The notes under the pieces: generated by a model | What the model was told of the DNA's origin: nothing | The model's database searches: none | The model's input: only the letters and a program-made list of their open reading frames with translations | Made by a program: the position numbers and the translations under genes | NCBI GenBank assembly: GCA_024697865.1 | Contig: JAILSC010000016.1 | Span: forward strand, 1-64,000 | Direction: 5' to 3' | Length of the DNA: 64,000 nt | Source: Candidatus Saccharimonadota bacterium | GTDB lineage: Bacteria; Patescibacteriota; Saccharimonadia; Saccharimonadales; Saccharimonadaceae | Shown here: positions 18,728-27,721 of the stretch, piece by piece | How the letters are laid out: every line of letters starts with the position of its first letter | Numbering within the stretch: the stretch's first letter is position 1

Positions 18728-19416
18728 TGAAGAATCAAAGAATAGTTTTAATCAGTTTGGCCGCGGGGATTATAATCGTAATCCTAGTGGCCCTACTAGG
18801 CGTATTGCTAGCCAAGAAGCCACTAAATCTTGAGAATTTAGACCAAGTAGACAGCGGGCTGACCAGCAGCGAAGTGACGGATCTGGAGAAATATATCTGG
18901 GAGAGTTTGCAGCGCACCCAAGGCTTTAGCGATAACCAGGTGGAGATTGTGGCTTTAATCAGACCGAGCTCGTTTAGTAAAGTGACTAATGATAATATCA
19001 CCAATTATAATTTCCTTATAGACATTGACGAATTTAAGGCTACCTACTTAGTGTCCTTTGCTTTGATGGGAAATAAAGGCTTTTACGAATCGCCGATGAT
19101 AGATTGCCCAACCCCAGAACTAATGAAATACCCAGAGACTTACTGCAAAGGTGAAAAGACTTCCACCACTACTGTAACGATTGGACGAAGTTTGCCCTAT
19201 TATTTCAATTTGTCAAGTGGGGAATTGGTAACGGTCACGCTAGGCAAAACCGAAGCCAATGAAGAAGTTCTGAATGTCAGAGTCAGCTCCTGCGGAAATG
19301 AGACAATTGTCGCAGAAACCAGAGAGAAAGTAAACGCCTGGATTGAATCTTTGGGCTATGAGCCGAGTAATTATAATATAGAGATATTGGAGTTTTGTGA
19401 TGGTGCAGGGAACTAA
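18727..19416 (+). CDS. single-pass membrane protein, extracellular domain
   Basis: A protein of 229 aa. The N-terminal segment IVLISLAAGIIIVILVALLGVLLA is an uncleaved anchor or signal peptide. The rest is an extracytoplasmic domain with several Cys (IDCPTPELMKYPETYC, SSCGNE) that could form disulfides. It overlaps the hydrolase gene by 1 nt and the next gene by 17 nt, so the three form an operon that is probably envelope-related. Family unknown. Confidence 0.75.
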   Translation: MKNQRIVLISLAAGIIIVILVALLGVLLAKKPLNLENLDQVDSGLTSSEVTDLEKYIWESLQRTQGFSDNQVEIVALIRPSSFSKVTNDNITNYNFLIDIDEFKATYLVSFALMGNKGFYESPMIDCPTPELMKYPETYCKGEKTSTTTVTIGRSLPYYFNLSSGELVTVTLGKTEANEEVLNVRVSSCGNETIVAETREKVNAWIESLGYEPSNYNIEILEFCDGAGN

Positions 19417-20017
19417 CAACGTAGATTATTTTTACCAAAAATTAGCCTTAATCTGCATCGGCGGATTAGTACTAGCAATGACGATATTCCTAGGTCTAGT
19501 GCCCTTGATTAGTCATCTAAACAAACCGGCTTATCTGGATATTCTAGTACCGATCGGCACAACAGTAAAAATCAATGGCCAAGAGTATAACAGCGCCGTA
19601 TATGAGTTTGAGCCGGGCGACTATCAGGCCACAGTAACTCTAGGGAATCTAGAGCCTAAAACTTACGATCTGAAATTGAATAAGAACGAAACCACGGGAT
19701 TATATTTGACCTGGTCGGAGAACGGCGGCTGGAAGCAACTAACTGCGGAGGAGCTAGCCCACAAGCATGAGATTAAGAAAATCTTACCGCTGTATTTGTC
19801 GATCTGCGGAACACCAGCTAAGCGAACTAATTGCGATGCAATCTCTATCAATTATGACCGAGTACCGGAATGCAAAGGCCAAGAATGCATCGTGATTGAT
19901 GGTCGCCGAGCAGAGTTGACCGACGAAGCCTTAACCGCCATACGCGATAAGCTTTCCGAGAACGGCTATAATCTTGATGATTATCAATATGTCTACGTCC
20001 AAAACGAGAATAGATAA
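19400..20017 (+). CDS. single-pass membrane protein with PEGA-like domain
   Basis: A protein of 205 aa. One TM segment (LALICIGGLVLAMTIFLGLV) is followed by a beta-rich extracellular part. DILVPIGTTVKINGQEYNS and EPGDYQATVTLGN resemble PEGA-type surface domains. C-terminal Cys pairs (SICGTPAKRTNC, ECKGQEC) are likely disulfides. GGAG lies 7 nt before ATG 19400; GTG 19397 is an alternative start. Third gene of the hydrolase operon. Confidence 0.72.
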   Translation: MVQGTNNVDYFYQKLALICIGGLVLAMTIFLGLVPLISHLNKPAYLDILVPIGTTVKINGQEYNSAVYEFEPGDYQATVTLGNLEPKTYDLKLNKNETTGLYLTWSENGGWKQLTAEELAHKHEIKKILPLYLSICGTPAKRTNCDAISINYDRVPECKGQECIVIDGRRAELTDEALTAIRDKLSENGYNLDDYQYVYVQNENR

Positions 20018-20035
20018 AATCCCCGAGAAATGTGG

Positions 20036-20041
20036 TACAAT
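20036..20041 (+). promoter_or_regulatory. -10 box of trpS (leaderless)
   Basis: TGTGGTACAAT ends 6 nt before ATG 20048. Confidence 0.75.
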
Positions 20042-20047
20042 TAGAAC

Positions 20048-21091
20048 ATGGGAAACATAATTTTAACCGGAGATCGTCCTACAGGTCGTTTACACATCGG
20101 CCATTATGTTGGTAGCTTAAAAGAACGAGTAGCTCTGCAAAACAAAGGCGATTACGATACTTTTTACGTAATGATTGCCGATGCGCAGGCTCTAACGGAT
20201 AACGCCGAGAATCCTGAAAAGGTTCGCAATAGCGTGATTGAAGTGATGCTAGACTACTTAGCGGTAGGATTAGATCCCGCGAAAGTGACTTTCTTTATCC
20301 AGTCCAGTGTAAAAGCTTTGCCGGAATTAACAGCTTACTATATGAATTTCGTGCCTTACAGCCGTGTAGTCAGAAATCCAACCGTTAAAAGCGAAATCAA
20401 AACCAAGGATTTTGGCCGATCAGTGCCAATTGGATTCATCAACTACCCGGTCAGCCAAGCGGCAGACATCACCGCTTTTAAGGCCAATTTAGTGCCGGTA
20501 GGCGAAGATCAAGAACCGATGTTAGAACAAACACGCGAAATCGTGCGCACTTTTAATCGAATCTACAAAGCCGAAGTTTTGAAAGAATGCAAGGCGATTT
20601 TACCAGATAATAAAGCTTGCCTGCGGCTACCAGGGACCGACGGCAACGAAAAAATGAGCAAATCTATCGGTAACTGTATTTATTTAGCCGATGATGCCGC
20701 TACAATCAAGAAAAAAGTTAATAGCATCGTCACCTTCCCGCGTGAGATTGAAGCTCCGGGGATTCTAGACGGCAATGTATTATTTATCTACCTAGACGCT
20801 TTCTGCGTCGATGATGATTTTAAGAAATTCTATCCGGAATTTGAGAATCTAGCCGCCCTGAAAGAGGCTTACGCTAAGGGTGGAATTGGTGACGGCCGAA
20901 TTAAGCAGTTCTTGTTCGAAGTATTAGACGCGGAGCTCGAGCCCATTCGTGAACGCCGCGCAGAACTAGCTAAGAATCCAGAAAAACTAATGGAAATCCT
21001 AAAAGAAGGTACCAAAAAAGCCAACTTGGCGGCTGATCAGACGTTGACCGAGGTCAAGCAGGCCATGGGTATTAACTACTTCGGTGCTTAA
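20048..21091 (+). CDS. trpS: tryptophanyl-tRNA synthetase
   Basis: A class I aminoacyl-tRNA synthetase of 347 aa. The HIGH motif appears as GRLHIGHYVG and KMSKS as NEKMSKSIGN. The Trp-binding region (SQAADITAFKANLVPVGEDQ) is intact. It charges tRNA-Trp with Trp using ATP. The leaderless promoter sets the start. Confidence 0.97.
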   Translation: MGNIILTGDRPTGRLHIGHYVGSLKERVALQNKGDYDTFYVMIADAQALTDNAENPEKVRNSVIEVMLDYLAVGLDPAKVTFFIQSSVKALPELTAYYMNFVPYSRVVRNPTVKSEIKTKDFGRSVPIGFINYPVSQAADITAFKANLVPVGEDQEPMLEQTREIVRTFNRIYKAEVLKECKAILPDNKACLRLPGTDGNEKMSKSIGNCIYLADDAATIKKKVNSIVTFPREIEAPGILDGNVLFIYLDAFCVDDDFKKFYPEFENLAALKEAYAKGGIGDGRIKQFLFEVLDAELEPIRERRAELAKNPEKLMEILKEGTKKANLAADQTLTEVKQAMGINYFGA

Positions 21092-21167
21092 ATTTCATTC
21101 TAGAGGTTGCAGTTTTGAGCAATCTGTGATATAATTGTTTGAATATTAATTAACACAAGGGAAAGAT

Positions 21168-21701
21168 ATGAGTCGTATCGGAAAACAACCCATCGAAATT
21201 CCGACGGGAGTGACAATTACGGTCGGCGACAGCGAAATTACTGTTGCGGGCCCGAAGGGTCAACTCGTCGTCCCAGTGCAACCTAAAACTAAGGTTACAA
21301 TCGATGGTAACGAGGCTAAAGTCACCCGTGAGGATGACGAGCCAAAATCTCGAGCTTGGCACGGCTTACAACGCGCGCTTTTAAACAACGCCGTTGTAGG
21401 AGTAACCAAGGGTTACGAGAAGAAACTAGAAATTAACGGAGTAGGTTATCGCCTTTCTGGCGGTGGCCAAGACATCGAAATGGCACTTGGTTTTTCACAC
21501 CCAGTGAAATATCATGCTCCAGAAGGTGTCCAGCTCACCACCAACAAGATGGAGATCACTGTTTCAGGGATCGACAAGCAAAAAGTTGGCCAGGTAGCGG
21601 CTGAAATCCGCAGCCTCAAGAAGCCAGAACCTTACAAGGGCAAAGGCATTAAGTATGCTGACGAAGTAATCCTTCGCAAAGCAGGAAAGGCGGGTAAATA
21701 A
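21168..21701 (+). CDS. rplF: 50S ribosomal protein L6
   Basis: A protein of 177 aa starting MSRIGKQPIEIP, with the C-terminal signature PEPYKGKGIKY. It is the first gene of the L6-L18-S5-L15 cluster. The upstream spc-operon members (L14-S8) are not adjacent; trpS is instead. The promoter (GTGATATAAT, around 21128-21135) gives a short leader with an AAGGGAAAG ribosome binding site. Confidence 0.97.
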   Translation: MSRIGKQPIEIPTGVTITVGDSEITVAGPKGQLVVPVQPKTKVTIDGNEAKVTREDDEPKSRAWHGLQRALLNNAVVGVTKGYEKKLEINGVGYRLSGGGQDIEMALGFSHPVKYHAPEGVQLTTNKMEITVSGIDKQKVGQVAAEIRSLKKPEPYKGKGIKYADEVILRKAGKAGK

Positions 21702-21703
21702 TC

Positions 21704-22033
21704 ATGAATAAGATCTTTAGAGCCAAAAGAACTCGGGCCAAAATTCATGGCACCGCCGAGCAACCACGATTAAGTGTGTTTGTTTCGAACAAGCACATCG
21801 TGGCGCAAGTAATTGACGATGACAAGGGCGTAACTATCGCCTACGCTACTACCGTCGGTAGCAAATTGACCGGGACTATGACTGAAAAAGCCACCGCGAT
21901 TGGTACTGAAATTGCCAAAGCCGCCAAAGCTAAAAAGGTCAAAAAAGTAGTCTTCGACCGGGGAGCTAAACTATACGCAGGGCGACTCAGCGCATTGGCT
22001 GATGCAGCTCGCAAAGAAGGATTGGAGTTTTAA
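21704..22033 (+). CDS. rplR: 50S ribosomal protein L18
   Basis: A protein of 109 aa that binds 5S rRNA with L5. AEQPRLSVFVSNKHI and VVFDRGAKLYAGRLSALADAA are diagnostic. It starts 2 nt after rplF. Confidence 0.96.
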   Translation: MNKIFRAKRTRAKIHGTAEQPRLSVFVSNKHIVAQVIDDDKGVTIAYATTVGSKLTGTMTEKATAIGTEIAKAAKAKKVKKVVFDRGAKLYAGRLSALADAARKEGLEF

Positions 22034-22035
22034 TT

Positions 22036-22689
22036 ATGGCAGAAACTGAGAAAAAAGCCCCACGAGTAATCAACAAGTCCGGTACTTTGAAGATGGAGGA
22101 CAAGGTAGCTGCCACTAAGCAGACCAAGGATATCGCTGGTCGCAAAATGGAGCGCCGCAACCGCCGCGATCGTAACCGGGCTAATGCAGGGCCAAAAGAA
22201 TTTGACGAAATCACCATCGCGGTAGATCGCGTATCTAGAACCGTAGCCGGTGGTCGCCGTATGCGATTCAAGGCTTTGGTAGCCATTGGCAACCACAAGA
22301 ACAAAATCGGTGTTGGTGTAGCTAAAGGCAACGACGTAACTACAGCTGTAGCCAAGGCTACTTCTAAAGCTAAGAAGTCAATGATTACCTTTAATATGGA
22401 TGGCGAAACTATTTGTCACGAAACCCGCACTAAGGTCACTGGCGCAGATGTACTGATGAAGCCAGCTGCTCCTGGTACTGGAATTATCGCTGGTGGCACC
22501 GTCCGTTCAATCATGGGCCTAACTGGCGTGAAGAACTTGATTTCTAAATCGCTAGGTTCTACCAACAAGGTAAATATTGCTTACGCAGTGATCGAAGGTT
22601 TGCGTCAACAGACTCCACGTCAGGAGTGGACCACGACGATCAACCGTAAATCTACCGCTAAGAAATCCGCCAAGAAGGAGGACAAGTAA
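22036..22689 (+). CDS. rpsE: 30S ribosomal protein S5
   Basis: A protein of 217 aa. The S5 double-stranded RNA-binding domain (FDEITIAVDRVSRTVAGGRR) and C-terminal domain (PAAPGTGIIAGGTVRSI) are intact. The N-terminal extension of about 55 residues is basic and longer than in E. coli, and a Lys-rich tail is added. It overlaps rplO by 1 nt. Confidence 0.97.
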   Translation: MAETEKKAPRVINKSGTLKMEDKVAATKQTKDIAGRKMERRNRRDRNRANAGPKEFDEITIAVDRVSRTVAGGRRMRFKALVAIGNHKNKIGVGVAKGNDVTTAVAKATSKAKKSMITFNMDGETICHETRTKVTGADVLMKPAAPGTGIIAGGTVRSIMGLTGVKNLISKSLGSTNKVNIAYAVIEGLRQQTPRQEWTTTINRKSTAKKSAKKEDK

Positions 22690-23159
22690 TGAAATACAAT
22701 GATTTAGTAGTAGAGAAGAATAAGCGCCCAAGTCGCGCTGGTCGCGGTATCGCCGCTGGCCAGGGTAAGACCGCCGGCCGTGGGACCAAGGGTCAGAAAT
22801 CCCGTACTGGTCACCGCAAAATGCCAGCTGGGTTCATGGGTGGCCAACGAGCTTTGATGCAGGCCATTCCAAAATTGAAAGGCTTTAAGTCAATTCATCC
22901 TAAGGCTGAAGTAGTCTACACTGATCGCTTGAATGAACTTTCGGGCAAAGTTGACAACTACAAATTAGCTGAAGCTTCAATGATTTCTTCGCCTTTCGTT
23001 AAGGTAAAAGTCATCACGCGCGGTGAAATCACCAAGAAGATTGACCTAGAGACTCAATTTGCTTCCAAATCTGCAGTTGAAGCAATCAAGAAGGCTGGAG
23101 GCTCTTTTAAGCAGGTAGCTATCTTACAAAGACCAAAAACTGAAAAAGCTAAAAAATAA
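22689..23159 (+). CDS. rplO: 50S ribosomal protein L15
   Basis: A protein of 156 aa with the basic Gly-rich N-terminus GRGTKGQKSRTG and the KGFKSIHPKAEVVY region. It follows rpsE directly with no rpmD (L30) between them, as known for CPR bacteria, and is not followed by secY. Confidence 0.95.
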   Translation: MKYNDLVVEKNKRPSRAGRGIAAGQGKTAGRGTKGQKSRTGHRKMPAGFMGGQRALMQAIPKLKGFKSIHPKAEVVYTDRLNELSGKVDNYKLAEASMISSPFVKVKVITRGEITKKIDLETQFASKSAVEAIKKAGGSFKQVAILQRPKTEKAKK

Positions 23160-23167
23160 TTAGCTCT

Positions 23168-23197
23168 AAAAAAGTAGCCCCGCGGGGGCTACTTTTT
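23168..23197 (+). terminator. terminator of the ribosomal protein operon
   Basis: AGTAGCCCC-GC-GGGGCTACT flanked by A and T runs, so it can work for the convergent gene too. Confidence 0.85.
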
Positions 23198-23209
23198 ATT
23201 GGCACCGGT

Positions 23210-23743
23210 TTATTTCTTCTTTAAGAATTTCTTGTCGTATTTAGAGCTGCCAAAGCCAAGAATTAGCCAGAAGATTGGCTGCAAGAGTAGTAGACCAACG
23301 AAATATCCGCCGCCGTGGCCAAAGGCTTTAGAGGTACGCCAAGCGAAGACAACGCCAACATAAATACTTACCGCGCAAGTCACAATCGTAGCAATCAGAG
23401 TCATTGGATGAGCACCATAGTCAAAGCTGTTGAGTTGAGCTTCAGTCATGGTGTATGGGTTATAGCCATCTACGGCAAACATGATACTAGCACAGATAGT
23501 GATAGCCAACAGCCACCAGAACCAGTTTTTCATGCCAACGATTTTGTACATGATGTAATAGTTGTAAATGGGAATCAAGCACTTCCAGCCTGGTTCACCA
23601 GCCTTTTTAAAGATTTTCCAAGTGGCAATCACGGTGATAATGTAGAACACGACTACAAAAGCAACCGTCATCCCCACTAAAGCCCCAGCTGCACCACCGG
23701 CTACTGCTGCTTGGGAAGGGGTTAATGTATTGATAGCTTCCAT
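23210..23743 (-). CDS. DUF5684-type membrane protein
   Basis: A protein of 177 aa with four to five hydrophobic segments. The stretch ATWKIFKKAGEPGWKCLIPIYNYY is the hallmark of the DUF5684 family (a short amphipathic loop between TM1 and TM2), whose function is unknown. The ribosome binding site AAGGAG is 6 nt from the start. It is convergent with rplO and divergent from the SDR gene. Confidence 0.85.
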   Translation of the reverse strand: MEAINTLTPSQAAVAGGAAGALVGMTVAFVVVFYIITVIATWKIFKKAGEPGWKCLIPIYNYYIMYKIVGMKNWFWWLLAITICASIMFAVDGYNPYTMTEAQLNSFDYGAHPMTLIATIVTCAVSIYVGVVFAWRTSKAFGHGGGYFVGLLLLQPIFWLILGFGSSKYDKKFLKKK

Positions 23744-23838
23744 TATGACTCCTTATTATTATTTATGGTTACATTGTATATAATTTTTCAGTTTAATGCA
23801 AGTTTTTTGCTATAATAGACATAAGAAAGGAGCGTGAA

Positions 23839-24600
23839 ATGTTCAACTTAAAAGACAAAGTAGCCGTAGTGACAGGAGCGTCTTCTGGTTTAGGGCAGCA
23901 AATGGCTTTGGCGTTCGCTAAACAGGGAGCATCACTGGTAATATTAGCGCGACGCATAGAAAGATTGGAAGAATTTAAACCAAAATTACTAGAGGCAGGA
24001 GCAGAAAAAGTGCTAGCCCTAAAATGTGATGTAACTTCTACGGAGGATATCGATGCCTGCGCTAAGGCAGCTGAGGAAGAATTTGGCCGGGTAGACATCT
24101 TGCTAAACTGCGCCGGATCATCCAAGGATAAAGGCGTAGTAGATATGACTGATGAGGAATGGGATTTCACTATTGCCACTGATGAAACCAGCGTCTTTAA
24201 AATGACGCGAGCTTTCGCTAAAATTATGCAGAAAAACAAATACGGGCGAATTATCAACATCGCTTCCATGTATGGCCTGGTAGGAAATACTGAAATTCAT
24301 ACCGTAGCTTATCATACCTCCAAAGGTGCCGTAGTGAACTTCACTCGGGCCGTAGCAGCGGAATTGGCCTTGGATGGGATTACCTGTAATGCGATTTGCC
24401 CAGGTTATTTTGAAACCGAACTGACTAAGCCAGTGTTAGACACCGAGCAATTTCAAAAATTTGCTCATACCCATGTCCCGATGCAACGATACGGCAAACC
24501 GGGCGAATTAGACGCCGCCGCAGTATTTTTAGCCTCTGAAGAGGCCTCGTACGTGACCGGAGTGATACTACCAGTGGATGGTGGTTACACTTGTATTTAA
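23839..24600 (+). CDS. short-chain dehydrogenase/reductase (SDR)
   Basis: A classical SDR of 253 aa. NAD(P)-binding TGASSGLG is at residues 11-18, LNCAGSS near 90, catalytic Ser in NIASMYG, YHTSKGA (Tyr-xxx-Lys) near 155, and the C-terminal [13 protein letters not shown]. The sequence resembles gluconate 5-dehydrogenase and FabG-like members, but the substrate cannot be assigned. Its promoter is TGCTATAAT near 23812 with the ribosome binding site AAAGGAG. Rubrerythrin follows after 19 nt. Confidence 0.92.
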   Translation: MFNLKDKVAVVTGASSGLGQQMALAFAKQGASLVILARRIERLEEFKPKLLEAGAEKVLALKCDVTSTEDIDACAKAAEEEFGRVDILLNCAGSSKDKGVVDMTDEEWDFTIATDETSVFKMTRAFAKIMQKNKYGRIINIASMYGLVGNTEIHTVAYHTSKGAVVNFTRAVAAELALDGITCNAICPGYFETELTKPVLDTEQFQKFAHTHVPMQRYGKPGELDAAAVFLASEEASYVTGVILPVDGGYTCI

Positions 24601-24619
24601 TAACAATAAAGGAGGAAGC

Positions 24620-25165
24620 ATGAAAACTAAGTACGATGGAACTAAAACCAAAGAAAACTTAGAAAAGGCTTTTGCAGGGGAATCAAGCGCCAGAACGAAG
24701 TATGACTTCTTCGCTTCACAGGCAAAAAAGGACGGTTTTGAACAAATTGCCGCAATTTTTGCCGAGACAGCGCTGAACGAAAAAGAACACGCTAAATTAT
24801 GGTTCAAGGAATTACACGGTGGCGCCGTAGAACCCACTGATCTAAATTTGCAGGCAGCTGCGGATGGAGAAAACTATGAATATACGGATATGTATGTAGA
24901 ATTTGCGAAGGTGGCTAGGGAAGAAGGTTTTGACGAGTTGGCGGAAAAATTCGATCAAGTCGCGGCGATCGAGAAGACGCACGAAGAACGATATCTGAAA
25001 TTGTTAGCCAATGTTAAAGATAAAAAAGTCTTCTCGCGAGACGGAGACATGATTTGGGTTTGCCGAAATTGTGGCCACATCGTGATTGGCCGGGAAGCGC
25101 CAGAGATCTGTCCGGTCTGCGCACATCCACAAGCGTATTTCGAGATTAAACCAGAAAACTACTAA
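24620..25165 (+). CDS. rubrerythrin
   Basis: A non-haem diiron peroxidase of 181 aa that removes hydrogen peroxide in anaerobes. The four-helix domain has [20 protein letters not shown] and [13 protein letters not shown] iron ligands (ExxH) and EKTHEERY. The C-terminal rubredoxin-like knot is [12 protein letters not shown] and [12 protein letters not shown] (two CxxC pairs). The start ATG 24620 has GGAGG 5 nt upstream; the longer frame from 24578 overlaps the SDR gene. It may be co-transcribed with the SDR. Confidence 0.95.
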   Translation: MKTKYDGTKTKENLEKAFAGESSARTKYDFFASQAKKDGFEQIAAIFAETALNEKEHAKLWFKELHGGAVEPTDLNLQAAADGENYEYTDMYVEFAKVAREEGFDELAEKFDQVAAIEKTHEERYLKLLANVKDKKVFSRDGDMIWVCRNCGHIVIGREAPEICPVCAHPQAYFEIKPENY

Positions 25166-25176
25166 AAAATGGGAGA

Positions 25177-25196
25177 ATGTGATATAATTATCACAT
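25177..25196 (+). promoter_or_regulatory. palindrome centred on the -10 box of tRNA-Thr
   Basis: ATGTGATA-TAAT-TATCACAT, a perfect inverted repeat. TATAAT (25183-25188) is inside it and no T run follows, so an operator is more likely than a terminator. Confidence 0.5.
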
Positions 25197-25272
25197 GCCG
25201 AGTTAGCTCAGTTGGTAGAGCAACGGTTTTGTAAACCGTAGGTCATCAGTTCGAGCCTGATACTCGGCTCCA
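25197..25272 (+). tRNA. tRNA-Thr (anticodon UGU)
   Basis: Acceptor GCCGAGT/ACTCGGC, anticodon loop TTTGTAA (TGT) on stem ACGGT/ACCGT, T-arm TCAGTTCGAGCCTGA, encoded CCA. 76 nt. Confidence 0.95.
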
Positions 25273-25285
25273 TGAGTGAAAATAA

Positions 25286-25315
25286 ATGAGAGTACTTGTA
25301 CTCTCATTTTGTTTT
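25286..25315 (+). terminator. terminator after tRNA-Thr
   Basis: ATGAGAGTAC-TT-GTACTCTCAT followed by TTTGTTTT. Confidence 0.8.
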
Positions 25316-25319
25316 CCGA

Positions 25320-25363
25320 ATGGAGCATGGGTATGCTACTGCGTACTCGGCTCCATTTTTTTG
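25320..25363 (+). repeat. duplicated 3' end of tRNA-Thr within a second hairpin
   Basis: TACTCGGCTCCAT at 25344-25356 repeats the tRNA 3' end at 25261-25273 exactly (13 bp). ATGGAGC/GCTCCAT then forms a hairpin followed by seven T residues. It may be a decayed second tRNA or an old integration scar reused as a terminator. Confidence 0.5.
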
Positions 25364-25373
25364 TCTATTATGT

Positions 25374-25379
25374 TATAAT
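25374..25379 (+). promoter_or_regulatory. -10 box of rmuC (leaderless)
   Basis: TGTTATAAT ends 6 nt before ATG 25386. Confidence 0.75.
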
Positions 25380-25385
25380 GAAGTT

Positions 25386-26519
25386 ATGGATATATTTTTA
25401 GGTGTGACGGGGGTAATTATAGTTGTATTATTGGTTGTCGTAATTGTGCTACTAGTTCGCAAGTCTAACACGAGCGGAAAGTCGACCGAGTTTAAAGCCA
25501 TGGAGGAGCGCTTGATCCGGGTGGAAGGAGAAATCAGCAAAATTAATCCGTCGATTGACCGAAATTTCCGAGAAAACCGTAAAGAAATTGCCGAGAATTT
25601 GGAGAGATTACAGACCGGTAACGAAAAGAAACTAGAGGAAATGCGCGAAACCGTAGATGAAAAGCTAAAAGCCAGCGTTGAGAAACGATTCAATGAGAGT
25701 TTCAAGTCGATTTCGACCCAGTTGACCCAAGTTTACCAGGGATTGGGCGAGATGAAAAGTCTAGCCACTGGGGTAGGCGATTTGAAAAAGGTAATGGAGG
25801 GGGTGAAAACACGAGGTATTTATGGCGAGGTGCAACTCGGGGCCATTATTGAAGATATTTTGAATAAATCTCAGTATGAAGAAAACGTGATCACTAAAAA
25901 GGGTAGTGCAGACCGAGTGGAATTCGCGATTAAAATGCCGGGGAAAGATGAAAGTTCATCAATCTATTTGCCTATCGATAGTAAATTCCCAGTAGAGAAT
26001 TATTCGCGGCTAATTGCCGCTTACGATAACGGCAACAAAGCGGAAATCGAAAAACACGCCAAGGCCCTCGCCACCGACGTTAAGGAACAGGCCAAGAAGA
26101 TCTCCATCAAGTATTTGGATCCACCAATGACTACGGATTTTGGAATCATGTTCGTGCCAACAGAATCTTTATATGCGGAAATCTTACGAGTACCAGGGTT
26201 ATCAGACGAAATTAGGCAAAAATATCATGTCTCAATCACTAGCCCCTCAACCTTGCCGGTGGCATTAAATAGTTTACTGATGGGCTTTAGGACAGTGGCA
26301 ATCGAGAAACGCTCCTCTGAAGTTTGGCAAACACTAGGGGCAGTAAAGACTCAATTCGGCAAATTCGGCGATTTATTAGAGGGAGTACAGAAAAAACTGC
26401 AAGAATCGGCCAATAAAATCGAATCAGCCAAAACCACCTCTAGAGTAATTGAGCGAAAACTTAAAAACGTAGAAGAACTACCCGAGTCAGAATCTGTTAA
26501 ATTGATCGGCGAAGTTTAG
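25386..26519 (+). CDS. rmuC: DNA recombination protein RmuC
   Basis: A protein of 377 aa. The N-terminal TM helix (FLGVTGVIIVVLLVVVIVLL) and long coiled coil (about 30-120) precede the PD-(D/E)XK nuclease-like core: RGIYGEVQLGAIIEDIL, YLPIDSKFPVENY, KKISIKYLDPPMTTDFGIMF and PESLYAEI-type motifs. The family limits recombination at inverted repeats. The start is set by the leaderless promoter; the frame from 25296 includes tRNA-flanking DNA. Confidence 0.93.
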   Translation: MDIFLGVTGVIIVVLLVVVIVLLVRKSNTSGKSTEFKAMEERLIRVEGEISKINPSIDRNFRENRKEIAENLERLQTGNEKKLEEMRETVDEKLKASVEKRFNESFKSISTQLTQVYQGLGEMKSLATGVGDLKKVMEGVKTRGIYGEVQLGAIIEDILNKSQYEENVITKKGSADRVEFAIKMPGKDESSSIYLPIDSKFPVENYSRLIAAYDNGNKAEIEKHAKALATDVKEQAKKISIKYLDPPMTTDFGIMFVPTESLYAEILRVPGLSDEIRQKYHVSITSPSTLPVALNSLLMGFRTVAIEKRSSEVWQTLGAVKTQFGKFGDLLEGVQKKLQESANKIESAKTTSRVIERKLKNVEELPESESVKLIGEV

Positions 26520-26564
26520 GCCGACTAGAGATTTGTGCTATAATAGATAAAAATAGGAGTAAAT

Positions 26565-27293
26565 ATGGACGAAAAAGAGCTAAGAACTAGCCCTAAACAG
26601 AGGTTGTTTATTATTTTGATTGCAATATTCATGGTAGGCTCGATTATTGCTAGCTATGCAGCCATCGTAATCAGTGGTGCCCAGGGGAACGCCAGTAGTA
26701 CTACTAACGAAGTAGATGAGGCTAAGGTAGCCGAATATTCTGAAACTTACAGTCAGCTAGCCGCAGAATTTTCAGCAGCAACTCAGGATGATTTCAACAA
26801 ATTTATCCAGTATAAATCAAATGTGATCGCCTATAACGAGACAGCAGCTAATGCCGACGGCGTGCAAACAGAAGACTTAGTCGCCGGGACCGGGCGCGAG
26901 ATCGGGGAAAATGATTCGGACTATCTAGCTTATTATGTAGGGTGGTGTGCAGATGAAAGCATATTTGATTCTTCCTATAACGATAACTCTAACCCTACAG
27001 CTTTTGCCAAGATTTTGAACGCTTCGCTAGGGATGATTGAAGGCTGGAATCTCGGGGTAGAAGGTATGAGAATAGACGGAATTCGAATAATCACCGTCCC
27101 CGGAGAGTTAGCTTATGGTGACCAGATGGAGATCTGTGGGGGGACCAACAAACCCCTGAAATTCATGATTATGCCTAAAGAGAAGAGTGGCGAATTATAC
27201 GATTTATCTACAAAATTAGATGAGGCCTACATGCGCTATCAGTATGCCCTCTACGGGATAGATTACGATTCTGTAAAAGCCAATTCAGAATAG
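26565..27293 (+). CDS. membrane-anchored FKBP-type peptidyl-prolyl isomerase
   Basis: A protein of 242 aa. The N-terminal anchor FIILIAIFMVGSIIASYAAIVI and a linker are followed by an FKBP domain (about 105-205): DLVAGTGREI, YYVGWCADESIFDSS, MIEGWNLGVEGMRIDGIR and VPGELAYGD match the canonical FKBP blocks. Variants replace the usual YTG with YVG and the aromatic pocket is only partly kept. It likely folds secreted proteins outside the membrane. The ribosome binding site is TAGGAG. Confidence 0.88.
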   Translation: MDEKELRTSPKQRLFIILIAIFMVGSIIASYAAIVISGAQGNASSTTNEVDEAKVAEYSETYSQLAAEFSAATQDDFNKFIQYKSNVIAYNETAANADGVQTEDLVAGTGREIGENDSDYLAYYVGWCADESIFDSSYNDNSNPTAFAKILNASLGMIEGWNLGVEGMRIDGIRIITVPGELAYGDQMEICGGTNKPLKFMIMPKEKSGELYDLSTKLDEAYMRYQYALYGIDYDSVKANSE

Positions 27294-27302
27294 AGCAAAT
27301 TA

Positions 27303-27331
27303 TTGACATTTCATGCCGTTTGTGGTATAAT
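27303..27331 (+). promoter_or_regulatory. consensus promoter TTGACA-17-TATAAT
   Basis: A perfect -35 and extended -10 (TGTGGTATAAT). The leader is about 70 nt long, folds locally (GGGGTAAACCC) and ends with AAGGAGGGGAG before a GTG start. Confidence 0.85.
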
Positions 27332-27409
27332 TGAGGTGTAAACTAATCGGCGGGGTAAACCCGAAAGTTTCGTACCTGTTCACGAGAGCGATGTAAGGAG
27401 GGGAGAATC

Positions 27410-27721
27410 GTGAACGCTAACTTAGGAATTGGTTTCGACCCCTGGATGATTATAATTGCTTCAGGCATAATTGGCGTGGGCTTAGTCGTGACGTTTGCGG
27501 CTGGCTACTTGGTTGGCTCAACTAAAACTAAGCGAATGATAGAGAATCCTGTCTGGAAGAAAAAGATTTACCAGCACAAACGGATTATCCGCATGCAAGC
27601 CGCGCCCAAGCCCAAAAAGCCTAATCGCGCGGTAGGATATTATCCTGCCACCAAAGCGCGACGCGAACAAGCCAAATATCGCCGAGCCGAGAAGAGACAA
27701 ATTCAAAACAGGGGCAAATAA
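27410..27721 (+). CDS. small basic membrane protein
   Basis: A protein of 103 aa with a GTG start behind the strong ribosome binding site AAGGAGGGG. One TM segment (WMIIIASGIIGVGLVVTFAAGYLVG) is followed by a strongly basic cytoplasmic tail (about 60 residues, Lys/Arg over 30 percent). The tail could bind nucleic acid or ribosomes (inference only). The promoter is one of the best in the window, which suggests high expression. No family recognised. Confidence 0.7.
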   Translation: MNANLGIGFDPWMIIIASGIIGVGLVVTFAAGYLVGSTKTKRMIENPVWKKKIYQHKRIIRMQAAPKPKKPNRAVGYYPATKARREQAKYRRAEKRQIQNRGK

